A DNA stretch of 8,427 bases from Methanomicrobiales archaeon (GTDB lineage: Archaea; Halobacteriota; Methanomicrobia; Methanomicrobiales; Methanomicrobiaceae): contig JAAYIO010000194.1 in NCBI GenBank assembly GCA_012523385.1, positions 1-8,427 on the forward strand, written 5' to 3'. Below, in pieces: positions 1 through 5,644 of the stretch; within the stretch, counting starts at the first letter, position 1, and every line of letters starts with the position of its first letter. Under the pieces are notes generated by a model. It was given only the letters and a program-made list of their open reading frames with translations, did not search any database and had not been told where the DNA came from. The position numbers and the translations under genes were made by a program.

Positions 1-619
1 ACACACTCCTGCCCCCGATTATTTGGAGAATTTCTTTTAATATATCGGAAATTCCCCGTTCGCGGACACAGTCAGCAGAGTAAAGATTCAGATTTTTAGC
101 AAAGGCATACTCTTCTTCGGTGCCGCTTCGCGCCCCAATAATAAAGATCTCTTTTGCCCCCTCCTCTGAAACCCTGCGGGTAATGCAGGCATGATTATAG
201 GGAGTATCCCCGAATTCTTCTCTCAAATCAAGATGCGCATCACAGACCACAAAACATTCGGAATGAAATGCACGATAGGCACCAAGCGTGACGCTGTGCT
301 CCCCCCCCAGAATAACGGGGATTTTTCCGTCTGCTGCAATCTCAGAGGTGATATCAAAAACTGCATCGATGACATCCTCCGGCAGTGAAGGAACTTCCAG
401 ATTGCCGAGATCATGAATCTCTGCTTCGCTTATCGTATAGTCATATTCAGGGAGATACTGTTCAAAATTATAACTTACCTTTCGTATTGCATCCGGTCCA
501 TGCCGTGTGCCTGCTGCATACGATGTAGTGCCATCATAGGGCACCCCAAAAATAACGTACCGGGCATCTTCATACGATGCCTCGGCATCCGCAAAAAGAT
601 TGTTGGTAAAATATTGCAT
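1..619 (-). CDS. speB: Agmatinase (arginase/ureohydrolase family), 3' end outside window
   Basis: Hydrolyses agmatine to putrescine and urea, a cytosolic step of archaeal polyamine synthesis. Only the first 206 residues are inside; the frame is open to the left edge. Visible family marks: FGVPYDGTTSYAAGTRHGP at about residues 24-42; GGEHSVT with metal ligand H108; DAHLDLR at 127-133 supplying D127, H129 and D131; and H143 in YNHA, near the usual substrate-binding His. The second metal motif (SxDxDxxDP) would lie beyond the edge. The start is the ATG at 617-619, which gives a typical short archaeal N-terminus; no clear Shine-Dalgarno precedes it. The gene begins 14 nt after the aIF5A stop, so it is probably cotranscribed and translationally coupled. 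The invariant GGE is encoded in a run of eight G (301-308), a spot prone to sequencing or replication slips, but the frame is intact here. Related ureohydrolases such as arginase or guanidinobutyrase are less likely given the aIF5A neighbour. Confidence 0.93.
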   Translation of the reverse strand, partial: MQYFTNNLFADAEASYEDARYVIFGVPYDGTTSYAAGTRHGPDAIRKVSYNFEQYLPEYDYTISEAEIHDLGNLEVPSLPEDVIDAVFDITSEIAADGKIPVILGGEHSVTLGAYRAFHSECFVVCDAHLDLREEFGDTPYNHACITRRVSEEGAKEIFIIGARSGTEEEYAFAKNLNLYSADCVRERGISDILKEILQIIGGRSV

Positions 620-633
620 AACAAGTGACAGAC

Positions 634-1017
634 TTAGAGATCGAGTTTGCGCTTTCCCAGTGATGAAATAACGGGAACTTCGGCTCCTGCCTCAATGCCT
701 TTCAGCTCTTCATCGGTTGCGTCAAGCTCAAACATTTCGTAGTCTTTGACATCCATGAACTGGACGGTGTTGCCTGAAACAGAGATTACCTGTGCCATTT
801 TACGTTCGACATTGGGTGAAAAAGCCTTTGCAGTTACCGGCTGAACAATCGAGCGTTTCACTCCATCAAAGATACCAACGACATCAATTCGTGCCTTTGC
901 GGCACCATGTTTACCCGGTTTTGATGTTGCAATACCCAGAATCTTGCAAGGTTCGTCTTCAACAACCACATATCTGCCTTATTTTAGTTTCCCTATTTCG
1001 GTCTGTGTTTTGCTCAT
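634..1017 (-). CDS. eif5A: Translation factor aIF5A, frame interrupted by TAA at codon 13
   Basis: Archaeal homologue of eIF5A/EF-P, which binds the ribosome and helps peptide bond formation at difficult stretches; its activity depends on a hypusine-type modified lysine. From the ATG at 1015-1017 the frame reads MSKTQTEIGKLK, then TAA (979-981), then GRYVVVEDEPCKI and a full aIF5A body to the stop at 634. The modified lysine lies in SKPGKHGAAK at about residue 36, and the C-terminal OB-fold ends in KRKLDL. Ignoring the stop, the length (about 127 codons) and sequence are those of a normal family member. The stop would be a single-base change from GAA (Glu) or AAA (Lys), residues usual at this place as I recall the family. 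Without readthrough only 634-969 (111 residues from a GTG) would be made, lacking the first beta strand. This could be a sequence error, a real mutation rescued by reinitiation, or a decayed copy with another elsewhere. The rest of the gene shows no decay. Confidence 0.9.
979..981 (-). other. In-frame TAA within the aIF5A N-terminus
   Basis: The codons around this position on the minus strand read AAA CTA AAA TAA GGC AGA TAT GTG. Both sides belong to the same frame and to the same conserved segment (GKLK-x-GRYVV), so the stop cannot be explained by a wrong choice of start or by a frameshift. It is TAA, so pyrrolysine (TAG) and selenocysteine (TGA) decoding do not apply. Confidence 0.9.
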
Positions 1018-1025
1018 GAGGATCA

Positions 1026-1063
1026 ATCTCGGAGTATATATCTCGGTAAAATTAAATAAATAC
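1026..1063. promoter_or_regulatory. Divergent promoter region between aIF5A and the IMPase gene
   Basis: The 79 bp between the two divergent starts are AT-rich. AAATTAAATAAATAC (about 1049-1063) is a good archaeal TATA-like element for the plus-strand IMPase gene, about 35-45 bp upstream of its ATG. AGTATATA (1033-1040) read on the other strand is a TATA-like element for aIF5A; it lies so close to the ATG at 1017 that the aIF5A message would be leaderless or nearly so, or would start from the more distant AT-rich block. The heptamer ATCTCGG occurs twice, at 1026-1032 and 1040-1046, flanking the inner TATA. Transcription starts are inferred, not seen. Confidence 0.45.
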
Positions 1064-1096
1064 AGTGGTAACGTCCACGTAATAAAAGGTCCATAT

Positions 1097-1882
1097 ATGA
1101 GTATTTTTTCACTATTCGACGAGATCACGTCAGCAGTATCAGATGCCATCACCGACATTATCGGTACACCAGATGCCGGAATAATCGTTGAAATGGGCGC
1201 AGACGGCACCCCCACACAGGCAATCGACAAAATTGCAGAGGATATTATCCTCTCCTATCTTCGTAGCGCGGAAGCATGCGGCGAGGTGATCAGTGAAGAA
1301 GCTGGCAGATGCAAAATATCTGATGCAGACGGCATCATCATTCTGGACCCGATTGATGGTTCCTACAATGCAATTCATGGTATTCCGTATTATGCAATAT
1401 CCGCTGGGTTCATGAAGAACGGTGAAATAACGGCTGCCTATATCAGCAACCTCGGATTTCCTGAGGTTTTTACCGCAGAGAAAAATGCGGGTGCCTTTCT
1501 CAACAATAAACCCATACGAGTCTCTGTTGTTGACACGCTTGATGCTGCATCGCTCAGTCTGTATGGAAAACAGCATCATATCAATTCGGTGACAGAGATC
1601 GCAGGTAACGCCCGGCGATGGCGCCACTTCGGTGCATCTGCCCTCGAACTTGCCTATATCGGATGCGGAAGAATCGACGGGTTTGTTGATATGCGCGGAA
1701 CACTCCGCTATACTGATACTGCCGCAGGCATGCTCACTTGTGAGGAGGCAGGCGGCAGAGTTACCTCTGCCACGGGAAAGACTATTGAACACACAGAAGA
1801 CGTCAGGCAAGGGAGCACGCTGATTGCTACCAACGGTTTTTTGCATGACGAAATTCTCCGAAGTCTGGAGCGCTCTGTATGA
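1097..1882 (+). CDS. suhB: Inositol monophosphatase-family phosphatase (probable NADP/FBP/IMP phosphatase)
   Basis: Mg-dependent, Li-sensitive-type sugar phosphatase fold, 261 residues, cytosolic. Metal-site motifs are all present: GTPTQAIDKIAED around residues 37-49; GEVISEEAG with E67/E68; ILDPIDGSYN with D84 and D87; and RYTDTAAGMLTCEEAGG with D207, where the usual WD of the family reads YTD. Archaeal members hydrolyse inositol-1-phosphate, fructose-1,6-bisphosphate or NADP(H), and sequence alone does not decide which. The 4-nt overlap (ATGA) with the NAD kinase gene favours NADP(H) phosphatase, since the two activities are fused in Methanocaldococcus MJ0917. The start at 1097 was chosen because an AAAGGT Shine-Dalgarno-like sequence (1086-1090) lies 6 nt upstream and the protein begins at the usual family position; the open frame extends back to 944 but that part runs over the promoter and the antisense aIF5A gene. 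Confidence 0.9.
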   Translation: MSIFSLFDEITSAVSDAITDIIGTPDAGIIVEMGADGTPTQAIDKIAEDIILSYLRSAEACGEVISEEAGRCKISDADGIIILDPIDGSYNAIHGIPYYAISAGFMKNGEITAAYISNLGFPEVFTAEKNAGAFLNNKPIRVSVVDTLDAASLSLYGKQHHINSVTEIAGNARRWRHFGASALELAYIGCGRIDGFVDMRGTLRYTDTAAGMLTCEEAGGRVTSATGKTIEHTEDVRQGSTLIATNGFLHDEILRSLERSV

Positions 1883-2694
1883 AAATAAAAATTATTCCTC
1901 GTCCGGATGATGTCCATGCAGTCGAGTATGCACGAAAACTGGGCATTAAATTTCAGGGTGATGGTCAGACGGTCTGGTTTGAACAGGGTAACGTCCTTAA
2001 CGAATCATTCCATATATCTCCCCAGACGGATGCCGATGCCGATATCGCAGTCGTGATCGGAGGAGATGGTTCAGTACTGCATGCCGTACAGTCAATGCAC
2101 CCTCAGGTCCCTCTCGTTGGCATCAATTTTGGGAGGGTGGGATTCCTTGCTGACCTCGAAGCAGATGAAGCATACTCGTTTATTTCACAGTTACGCCCAG
2201 AAACCATAGAAACAGAAGCACGGATGCGGGTACAAATTTCCGTGGATGGTAAATTAATCGGCTGCGCACTCAACGAGGCGGTCATTGTCACAGAACGTCC
2301 GGCAAAGATGCTTCAGTTTTCCATCATTGTGGATGGCATTCCGGTAGAGGAGTTCCGTTCCGATGGACTCATCATCAGTACACCCACCGGGTCAACAGCA
2401 TATGCGATGAGTGCCGGCGGCCCCATCGTTGACCCTAAAGTGAGAGCGTTTCTGCTTGTTCCTCTGGCACCGTTTATGCTCTCTTCTCGCCCACATCTCA
2501 TCTCAAGCGAACGCAATCTCGCGGTACAGCTTGATAGCGACAAACCTGCAAGCCTTGTCATTGATGGGCAATATGCAGGTAAGTTACATAATGAGTCCCT
2601 GATTACCGTTACCGAATCTCCGGAACCGGCACTTTTCATCAATGTCAATAAAAATTTCTTCACGAAAGTCGACCGAAAACTCAGAACATTATAG
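1879..2694 (+). CDS. nadK: NAD kinase (ATP/polyphosphate-NAD kinase)
   Basis: Phosphorylates NAD to NADP in the cytosol; 271 residues, usual for archaeal NAD kinases. Signature elements in order: VVIGGDGSVLHAV (GGDG at 61-64), GINFGRVGFL (81-90), LNEAVI (NE at 132-133), SDGLIISTPTGSTAYAMSAG (161-180), PLAPFML (195-201) and VIDGQ (227-231). The start ATG overlaps the end of the phosphatase gene, with GGAG at 1867-1870 eight nt before it, so the two are translated as a coupled pair. Together they could set the NADP level in both directions; this is inferred from their adjacency and from the known fusion, not from any residue here. A T-rich terminator follows the gene. Confidence 0.95.
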   Translation: MKIKIIPRPDDVHAVEYARKLGIKFQGDGQTVWFEQGNVLNESFHISPQTDADADIAVVIGGDGSVLHAVQSMHPQVPLVGINFGRVGFLADLEADEAYSFISQLRPETIETEARMRVQISVDGKLIGCALNEAVIVTERPAKMLQFSIIVDGIPVEEFRSDGLIISTPTGSTAYAMSAGGPIVDPKVRAFLLVPLAPFMLSSRPHLISSERNLAVQLDSDKPASLVIDGQYAGKLHNESLITVTESPEPALFINVNKNFFTKVDRKLRTL

Positions 2695-2703
2695 AGAGAC
2701 ATT

Positions 2704-2727
2704 ACCCCCCCTCTTTTTTTCGATTTT
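2704..2727 (+). terminator. Oligo-T terminator after nadK
   Basis: A C-run followed by CTCTTTTTTTCGATTTTAG on the plus strand, about 10-30 nt after the nadK stop. Runs of T without a strong hairpin are typical archaeal intrinsic termination signals. The next gene has its own promoter just behind it. Confidence 0.6.
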
Positions 2728-2736
2728 AGATCAATG

Positions 2737-2792
2737 ACATAATATTTATCTTTCTCCCGACTGATGTGACAATGTACACAGATATCAGGTGA
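2737..2792 (+). promoter_or_regulatory. Promoter and ribosome binding site of the DUF169 gene
   Basis: ACATAATATTTATC (2737-2750) is a TATA-like element about 50 bp before the start codon, which places transcription start near 2770-2775. AGGTGA (2787-2792) is a good Shine-Dalgarno sequence 4 nt before the ATG at 2797. The gene is therefore probably expressed on its own rather than from the nadK transcript. Confidence 0.55.
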
Positions 2793-2796
2793 AACA

Positions 2797-3525
2797 ATGA
2801 TTGACGAAAATAAAATGGATCTTAATTATCAGGAAATTGCAGAAGCATTTAAGAATGCCGGCATATCCGGTTCCCCTGTCGCGGTGAAGTTTGCTAAAAC
2901 CAAAGAAGGGATTCCTGAAGGTGTAGAGGAGATTGCAAAGTCTGCCCGTCACTGCAATATGGTAGGTATGGCGCGGACCGAGGGAAGCATTCTCTTTGCC
3001 CGTGCAGACAAACACATGTGCATGGGTGGTGCATGGGCCCTTGGTCTCAAGGAACTGACGCCCACCCTGAAGTCCGGTGAATTTTATTTCAAGCTGGGAA
3101 AATTTGCATCGTGGGCCGGATGCATGCGGACGATTGCATCAGTTCCTCACGTTCACCCACCGGGTGGAGAGGAAGTCAGCACCTATGCAACCGTCTATGC
3201 ACCGCTGGAAAAAACGCCCTTTGACCCGCATGTTGTTCTTATTATGGCACAACCTCTCGTCATGCTAAAGATTGCTCAGGCAGTTCTCTACAAAACAGGG
3301 GGGCGCATCCATACACAGATGTCAGGAATACAGTCAGTCTGTGCAGACACCTGTGCCTACCCATACATGTCCGGTAATGTGAATTTCTCGCTCGGATGCG
3401 ATGGTTCCCGTAAGTTTTCCGGTGTCGCTGATGATTTGATGGTGATGGGAATTCCTGCTGAACTCATTCAGGATATAGCCGATGCATTACCCATCATTGT
3501 CGGTGCGGCGGGTTCAAAGAAATAA
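2797..3525 (+). CDS. DUF169 family protein
   Basis: Belongs by sequence pattern to the DUF169 / COG2043 family, soluble proteins common in methanogens and some anaerobic bacteria whose function I do not know. It has 242 residues, no signal peptide and no membrane segment. Six cysteines sit in distinct motifs: RHC (C53), MCMGGAWALGL (C75), WAGCMRT (C109), VCADTCAYPY (C182, C186) and LGCDGSRKF (C201). The CxxxC pair and the scattered single cysteines, with conserved Gly and His around them (for example VPHVHPPGG), suggest a metal, Fe-S or cofactor site, but this is inference. The ATG at 2797 is set by the AGGTGA ribosome binding site; an internal ATG at codon 7 is possible but has a poorer one. 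It has its own promoter and converges on the protease gene, so the context says little about its role. Confidence 0.85.
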   Translation: MIDENKMDLNYQEIAEAFKNAGISGSPVAVKFAKTKEGIPEGVEEIAKSARHCNMVGMARTEGSILFARADKHMCMGGAWALGLKELTPTLKSGEFYFKLGKFASWAGCMRTIASVPHVHPPGGEEVSTYATVYAPLEKTPFDPHVVLIMAQPLVMLKIAQAVLYKTGGRIHTQMSGIQSVCADTCAYPYMSGNVNFSLGCDGSRKFSGVADDLMVMGIPAELIQDIADALPIIVGAAGSKK

Positions 3526-3537
3526 GAATACAAAATT

Positions 3538-3591
3538 AGGTATTCAGATATTTTATGAGAAATCACGATTTGGTTTCTCTCCTGAATACCT
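3538..3591. terminator. Nested palindrome, likely bidirectional terminator
   Basis: AGGTATTCAG (3538-3547) is the perfect reverse complement of CTGAATACCT (3582-3591). Inside it GAGAAA (3557-3562) pairs with TTTCTC (3574-3579). The structure fills the gap between two convergent genes and its right arm touches the last base of the protease stop codon. On the plus strand the hairpin is followed by CACATTTTTT; on the minus strand by AATTTTG. This resembles a stem-loop plus T-run terminator usable in both directions, a form less usual for archaea than plain oligo-T. A protein binding site or RNA stability element is also possible. Confidence 0.6.
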
Positions 3592-4043
3592 CACATTTTT
3601 TCAATCGTGCTCACAATAAGCGCGCACACCTCCGCTACTGCTGGTTCCATTTCCGGGCTCATCGAATCAGAGAATTCTTCGATTTTCCCTCCTTCTATCC
3701 CAATGATGGTAATCTTTGGACAAAGACCCAGTTCTTCAGCAATATTTACTGCATCAAGCACGCCGATATCAGATAACGAGAGGGGGAAAAATTCGTTGGA
3801 GGGTGGTTTTGAAAGTACTATTATCTCTCCAATATGCTTTCCATATCCTGTTGTTGCATCAACCAGAATGACATGGTCATATCCTTCCATCATGGGGATG
3901 AGACCAATTCCACCCACCCCACCCTCAATGACATCTATCTCGGGGTGGGTTTCTTGCAACATCTCAATGACACGGACACCCACTGCATCGTTTCCCATCA
4001 ATGGGTTACCACAACCAATCACCCGCACTCGTTTATTATTCAT
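3591..4043 (-). CDS. Hydrogenase maturation protease (HycI/HybD family)
   Basis: Endopeptidases of this family remove the C-terminal extension of the large subunit of [NiFe]-hydrogenases after nickel insertion. The 150 residues match the family length. Visible motifs: VIGCGNPLMGNDAVGVRVIE (8-27), where D19 takes the place of the first nickel-sensing acid, and VILVDATTGYG with D62, the second one. The third ligand is a His in the well-studied enzymes; the equivalent region here, PLSLSDIGVLDAV (87-99), has no His. Which hydrogenase it serves (F420-reducing, Mvh, Ech-type) cannot be told, as no hydrogenase subunit is nearby. The ATG at 4041-4043 has a strong GGGGAG ribosome binding site (4051-4056) 7 nt upstream. 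The gene is divergent from the ACT-hom operon and convergent with the DUF169 gene. Confidence 0.82.
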   Translation of the reverse strand: MNNKRVRVIGCGNPLMGNDAVGVRVIEMLQETHPEIDVIEGGVGGIGLIPMMEGYDHVILVDATTGYGKHIGEIIVLSKPPSNEFFPLSLSDIGVLDAVNIAEELGLCPKITIIGIEGGKIEEFSDSMSPEMEPAVAEVCALIVSTIEKM

Positions 4044-4087
4044 TTAACATCTCCCCGAGGATTCCTAAATCCCATGAATCTGAAATC

Positions 4088-4141
4088 ATCTCTCTATCCA
4101 ATAGTATAATGCTTATCCCTTTTGGGGTTCAACAGAGAGAT
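4088..4141. promoter_or_regulatory. Divergent promoter with inverted repeat (protease / ACT-hom operon)
   Basis: ATAGTATAAT (4101-4110) is a TATA-like element that fits the plus-strand operon, with a predicted start near 4130 and a leader of about 25-30 nt. The same AT-rich block could serve the minus-strand protease gene. ATCTCTCT (4088-4095) and AGAGAGAT (4134-4141) form an 8-bp perfect inverted repeat placed symmetrically around the TATA box and the probable start. Such a placement would suit a repressor that covers the promoter or loops between half-sites. Operator function is inferred. Confidence 0.4.
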
Positions 4142-4145
4142 CAAG

Positions 4146-4151
4146 AAGGAG
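4146..4151 (+). promoter_or_regulatory. Ribosome binding site that favours a TTG start
   Basis: AAGGAG is the strongest Shine-Dalgarno sequence in this region. It stands 6 nt before TTG 4158 but 18 nt before ATG 4170, the start that would match the usual beginning of the protein family. A weaker AGGT (4162-4165) lies 4 nt before that ATG. Confidence 0.5.
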
Positions 4152-4157
4152 ATATAA

Positions 4158-4658
4158 TTGCAGGTTTCAATGAAACTGGAAATGAAAGATTCACCAGGAC
4201 AGCTTGTCTCTGTTTTAACGCCAATTCGGGATATTGGCGGCAATATACTCTCAGTTATTCACGAACGTGATCCTGGAGCAGGGAAAGATATTCTTGACAT
4301 ACAAATCATGTGTGACATTCCTGAAGGAACCCTTGAACCTCTCATTTCAGGGTTCCGGACACGGGGAATCAATGTCCTGCGTGTTGGTGAAGAGCGGTTT
4401 TTGGTACGCCGGTCAGTGATCCTTATCGGTCATCTGATCCACACCGATATTAGTGACACCATCGGCAGAATCGATTCAACGGGATATGCAGAGGTGCATG
4501 AACTGTCCATGGTAATGCCTGCGATCAATGAACCGTCATCGGCCAAAATGACCATTAAATCCGACAGTTTGAAAGATATTAACCGCGCACTGGCAATTCT
4601 CCGTGATGTGGCACGGGCCAAGGGATTTTTAATTATCGAACCGCTGGAGGGGAACTAA
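4158..4658 (+). CDS. ACT-domain protein, predicted allosteric regulator of homoserine dehydrogenase
   Basis: Matches the COG2061 type of archaeal ACT protein, described as a predicted regulator of homoserine dehydrogenase. It has 166 residues from TTG 4158 or 162 from ATG 4170. An N-terminal ACT domain (about residues 5-80) begins MKLEMKDSPGQLVSVLTPI, the typical DxPGxL ligand loop, followed by GGNILSVIHER. A second, more divergent domain follows (about 85-162) and ends FLIIEPLEGN. There is no catalytic domain, so it should act by binding an amino acid, probably threonine or methionine, and controlling a partner enzyme. The stop overlaps the start of hom (TAATG), which fits production of equal amounts of regulator and enzyme, and this hom lacks a C-terminal ACT domain of its own. 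The start is uncertain: the best ribosome binding site fits the TTG, while family similarity fits the ATG. Confidence 0.85.
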   Translation: MQVSMKLEMKDSPGQLVSVLTPIRDIGGNILSVIHERDPGAGKDILDIQIMCDIPEGTLEPLISGFRTRGINVLRVGEERFLVRRSVILIGHLIHTDISDTIGRIDSTGYAEVHELSMVMPAINEPSSAKMTIKSDSLKDINRALAILRDVARAKGFLIIEPLEGN

Positions 4659-5644
4659 TGCGCATTGCAATCATTGGATTTGGTTCCGTGGGGAGAGGGG
4701 TAGCAGAGGTTATCGTTGCTAAAAATCTCGGCATTCGTGTTACTGCAGTGGCAGACTCCAAAAGCGGGGCGATTGATCCGTCCGGACTGGATATTGCAGC
4801 AGTTCTCAAAAATAAGAAAGAAACCGGCATCTGCGGTTCTCCTGACATCACGGTTTCAGACATCATCTCATCAGATGCCTATGATGTTCTCATCGAGGTT
4901 TCTCCCACCAATGCAGAGACTGCTGAACCAGCCCTGGGATATATCAGAAAGGCCCTAACAGCCGGAAAACATGTTGTCACCTCTAATAAAGGCCCGGTTG
5001 CTCTCAGATATGATGAGTTACATACCCTTGCCACCGAACATAACGTCCAATTCCGGTACGAGGCGACGGTATGTGGCGCAATACCCCTTATGCATACGAT
5101 TGAGAGCGGCATTGCAGGAAATACTATATCCCGCCTCTATGGTGTCTTTAACGGAACCTGCAATTATATCCTGACACGGATGGCAGAGGAGGGACTTACC
5201 TATCAGCAGGCGCTCCTTGAAGCACGTGAACTCGGGTATGCGGAAGCAGACCCGACCTATGACGTCAAAGGAATTGATGCCGCTATAAAACTCGTCATTC
5301 TCGCAAACGTGGTATGGGGAATTAAGAAAACCCTTGCAGATGTTGATATCGTCGGCATTGACGGCGTTACCTCGGCGGCAATCGCACTCGCTGAACAGGA
5401 GGACCAGACCATCCGGCTGATAGGTGAAATTGACCCCGCCAATGAAATACTCCGGGTCTCCCCAACCATCCTTCCAAAATCCCACCCACTTGTTGTGCGT
5501 GGTACCCTCAATGCGGTAACGATTGAAACGGATCTTGCCGGGGAAATAACGTTGATTGGAAAAGGTGCCGGTTCATCTGAAACAGCAAGCGCAATAATTT
5601 CAGATCTGCTCTTTATTCGTGATTGCCATGGCCGGCGTGATTAA
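4658..5644 (+). CDS. hom: Homoserine dehydrogenase
   Basis: Reduces aspartate-4-semialdehyde to homoserine with NAD(P)H, the branch point to threonine and methionine; cytosolic. It has 328 residues. The N-terminal Rossmann fold shows IIGFGSVGRG (5-14). Then come VLIEVSPTN (78-85), HVVTSNKGPVA with K111, GVFNGTCNYIL (162-172) and AEADPTYDVKGIDAAIKL (195-212), which carries E196, D202, D207 and K211 as expected for catalysis and substrate binding. GKGAGSSETA (301-310) closes the nucleotide-binding part. The enzyme ends there, without the C-terminal ACT domain of bacterial forms; the ACT protein encoded directly upstream probably supplies that control. GGAGG (4646-4650) is its ribosome binding site, 7 nt before the ATG. 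The 3' end overlaps the next gene by 17 nt. Confidence 0.96.
   Translation: MRIAIIGFGSVGRGVAEVIVAKNLGIRVTAVADSKSGAIDPSGLDIAAVLKNKKETGICGSPDITVSDIISSDAYDVLIEVSPTNAETAEPALGYIRKALTAGKHVVTSNKGPVALRYDELHTLATEHNVQFRYEATVCGAIPLMHTIESGIAGNTISRLYGVFNGTCNYILTRMAEEGLTYQQALLEARELGYAEADPTYDVKGIDAAIKLVILANVVWGIKKTLADVDIVGIDGVTSAAIALAEQEDQTIRLIGEIDPANEILRVSPTILPKSHPLVVRGTLNAVTIETDLAGEITLIGKGAGSSETASAIISDLLFIRDCHGRRD

Noticed and set aside
979..1017. Pyrrolysine or selenocysteine recoding as explanation of the aIF5A stop
   Set aside because: The codon is TAA, whereas these systems use TAG and TGA; no associated RNA structure is evident.
944..1096. Upstream extension of the IMPase frame by 51 codons
   Set aside because: It overlaps the aIF5A gene on the other strand and the promoter region, resembles no family sequence, and the ATG at 1097 has a ribosome binding site at the right distance.
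1139..1846. Long minus-strand open frame (235 codons) opposite the IMPase gene
   Set aside because: It lies wholly antisense to a gene with all IMPase motifs, shows no recognisable domain and has Cys/Ser/Arg-rich composition typical of a shadow frame.
3555..3776. Plus-strand open frame starting in the palindrome
   Set aside because: No ribosome binding site, low-complexity composition and complete overlap with the terminator and the protease gene.
3607..4047. Plus-strand open frame of 146 codons opposite the protease gene
   Set aside because: Antisense shadow; the minus strand carries the clear GNPLMGNDAVG and LVDATTGYG motifs and a strong ribosome binding site.
5018..5485. Minus-strand open frame of 155 codons opposite hom
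   Set aside because: Antisense to a fully conserved homoserine dehydrogenase; no domain and no ribosome binding site recognised.
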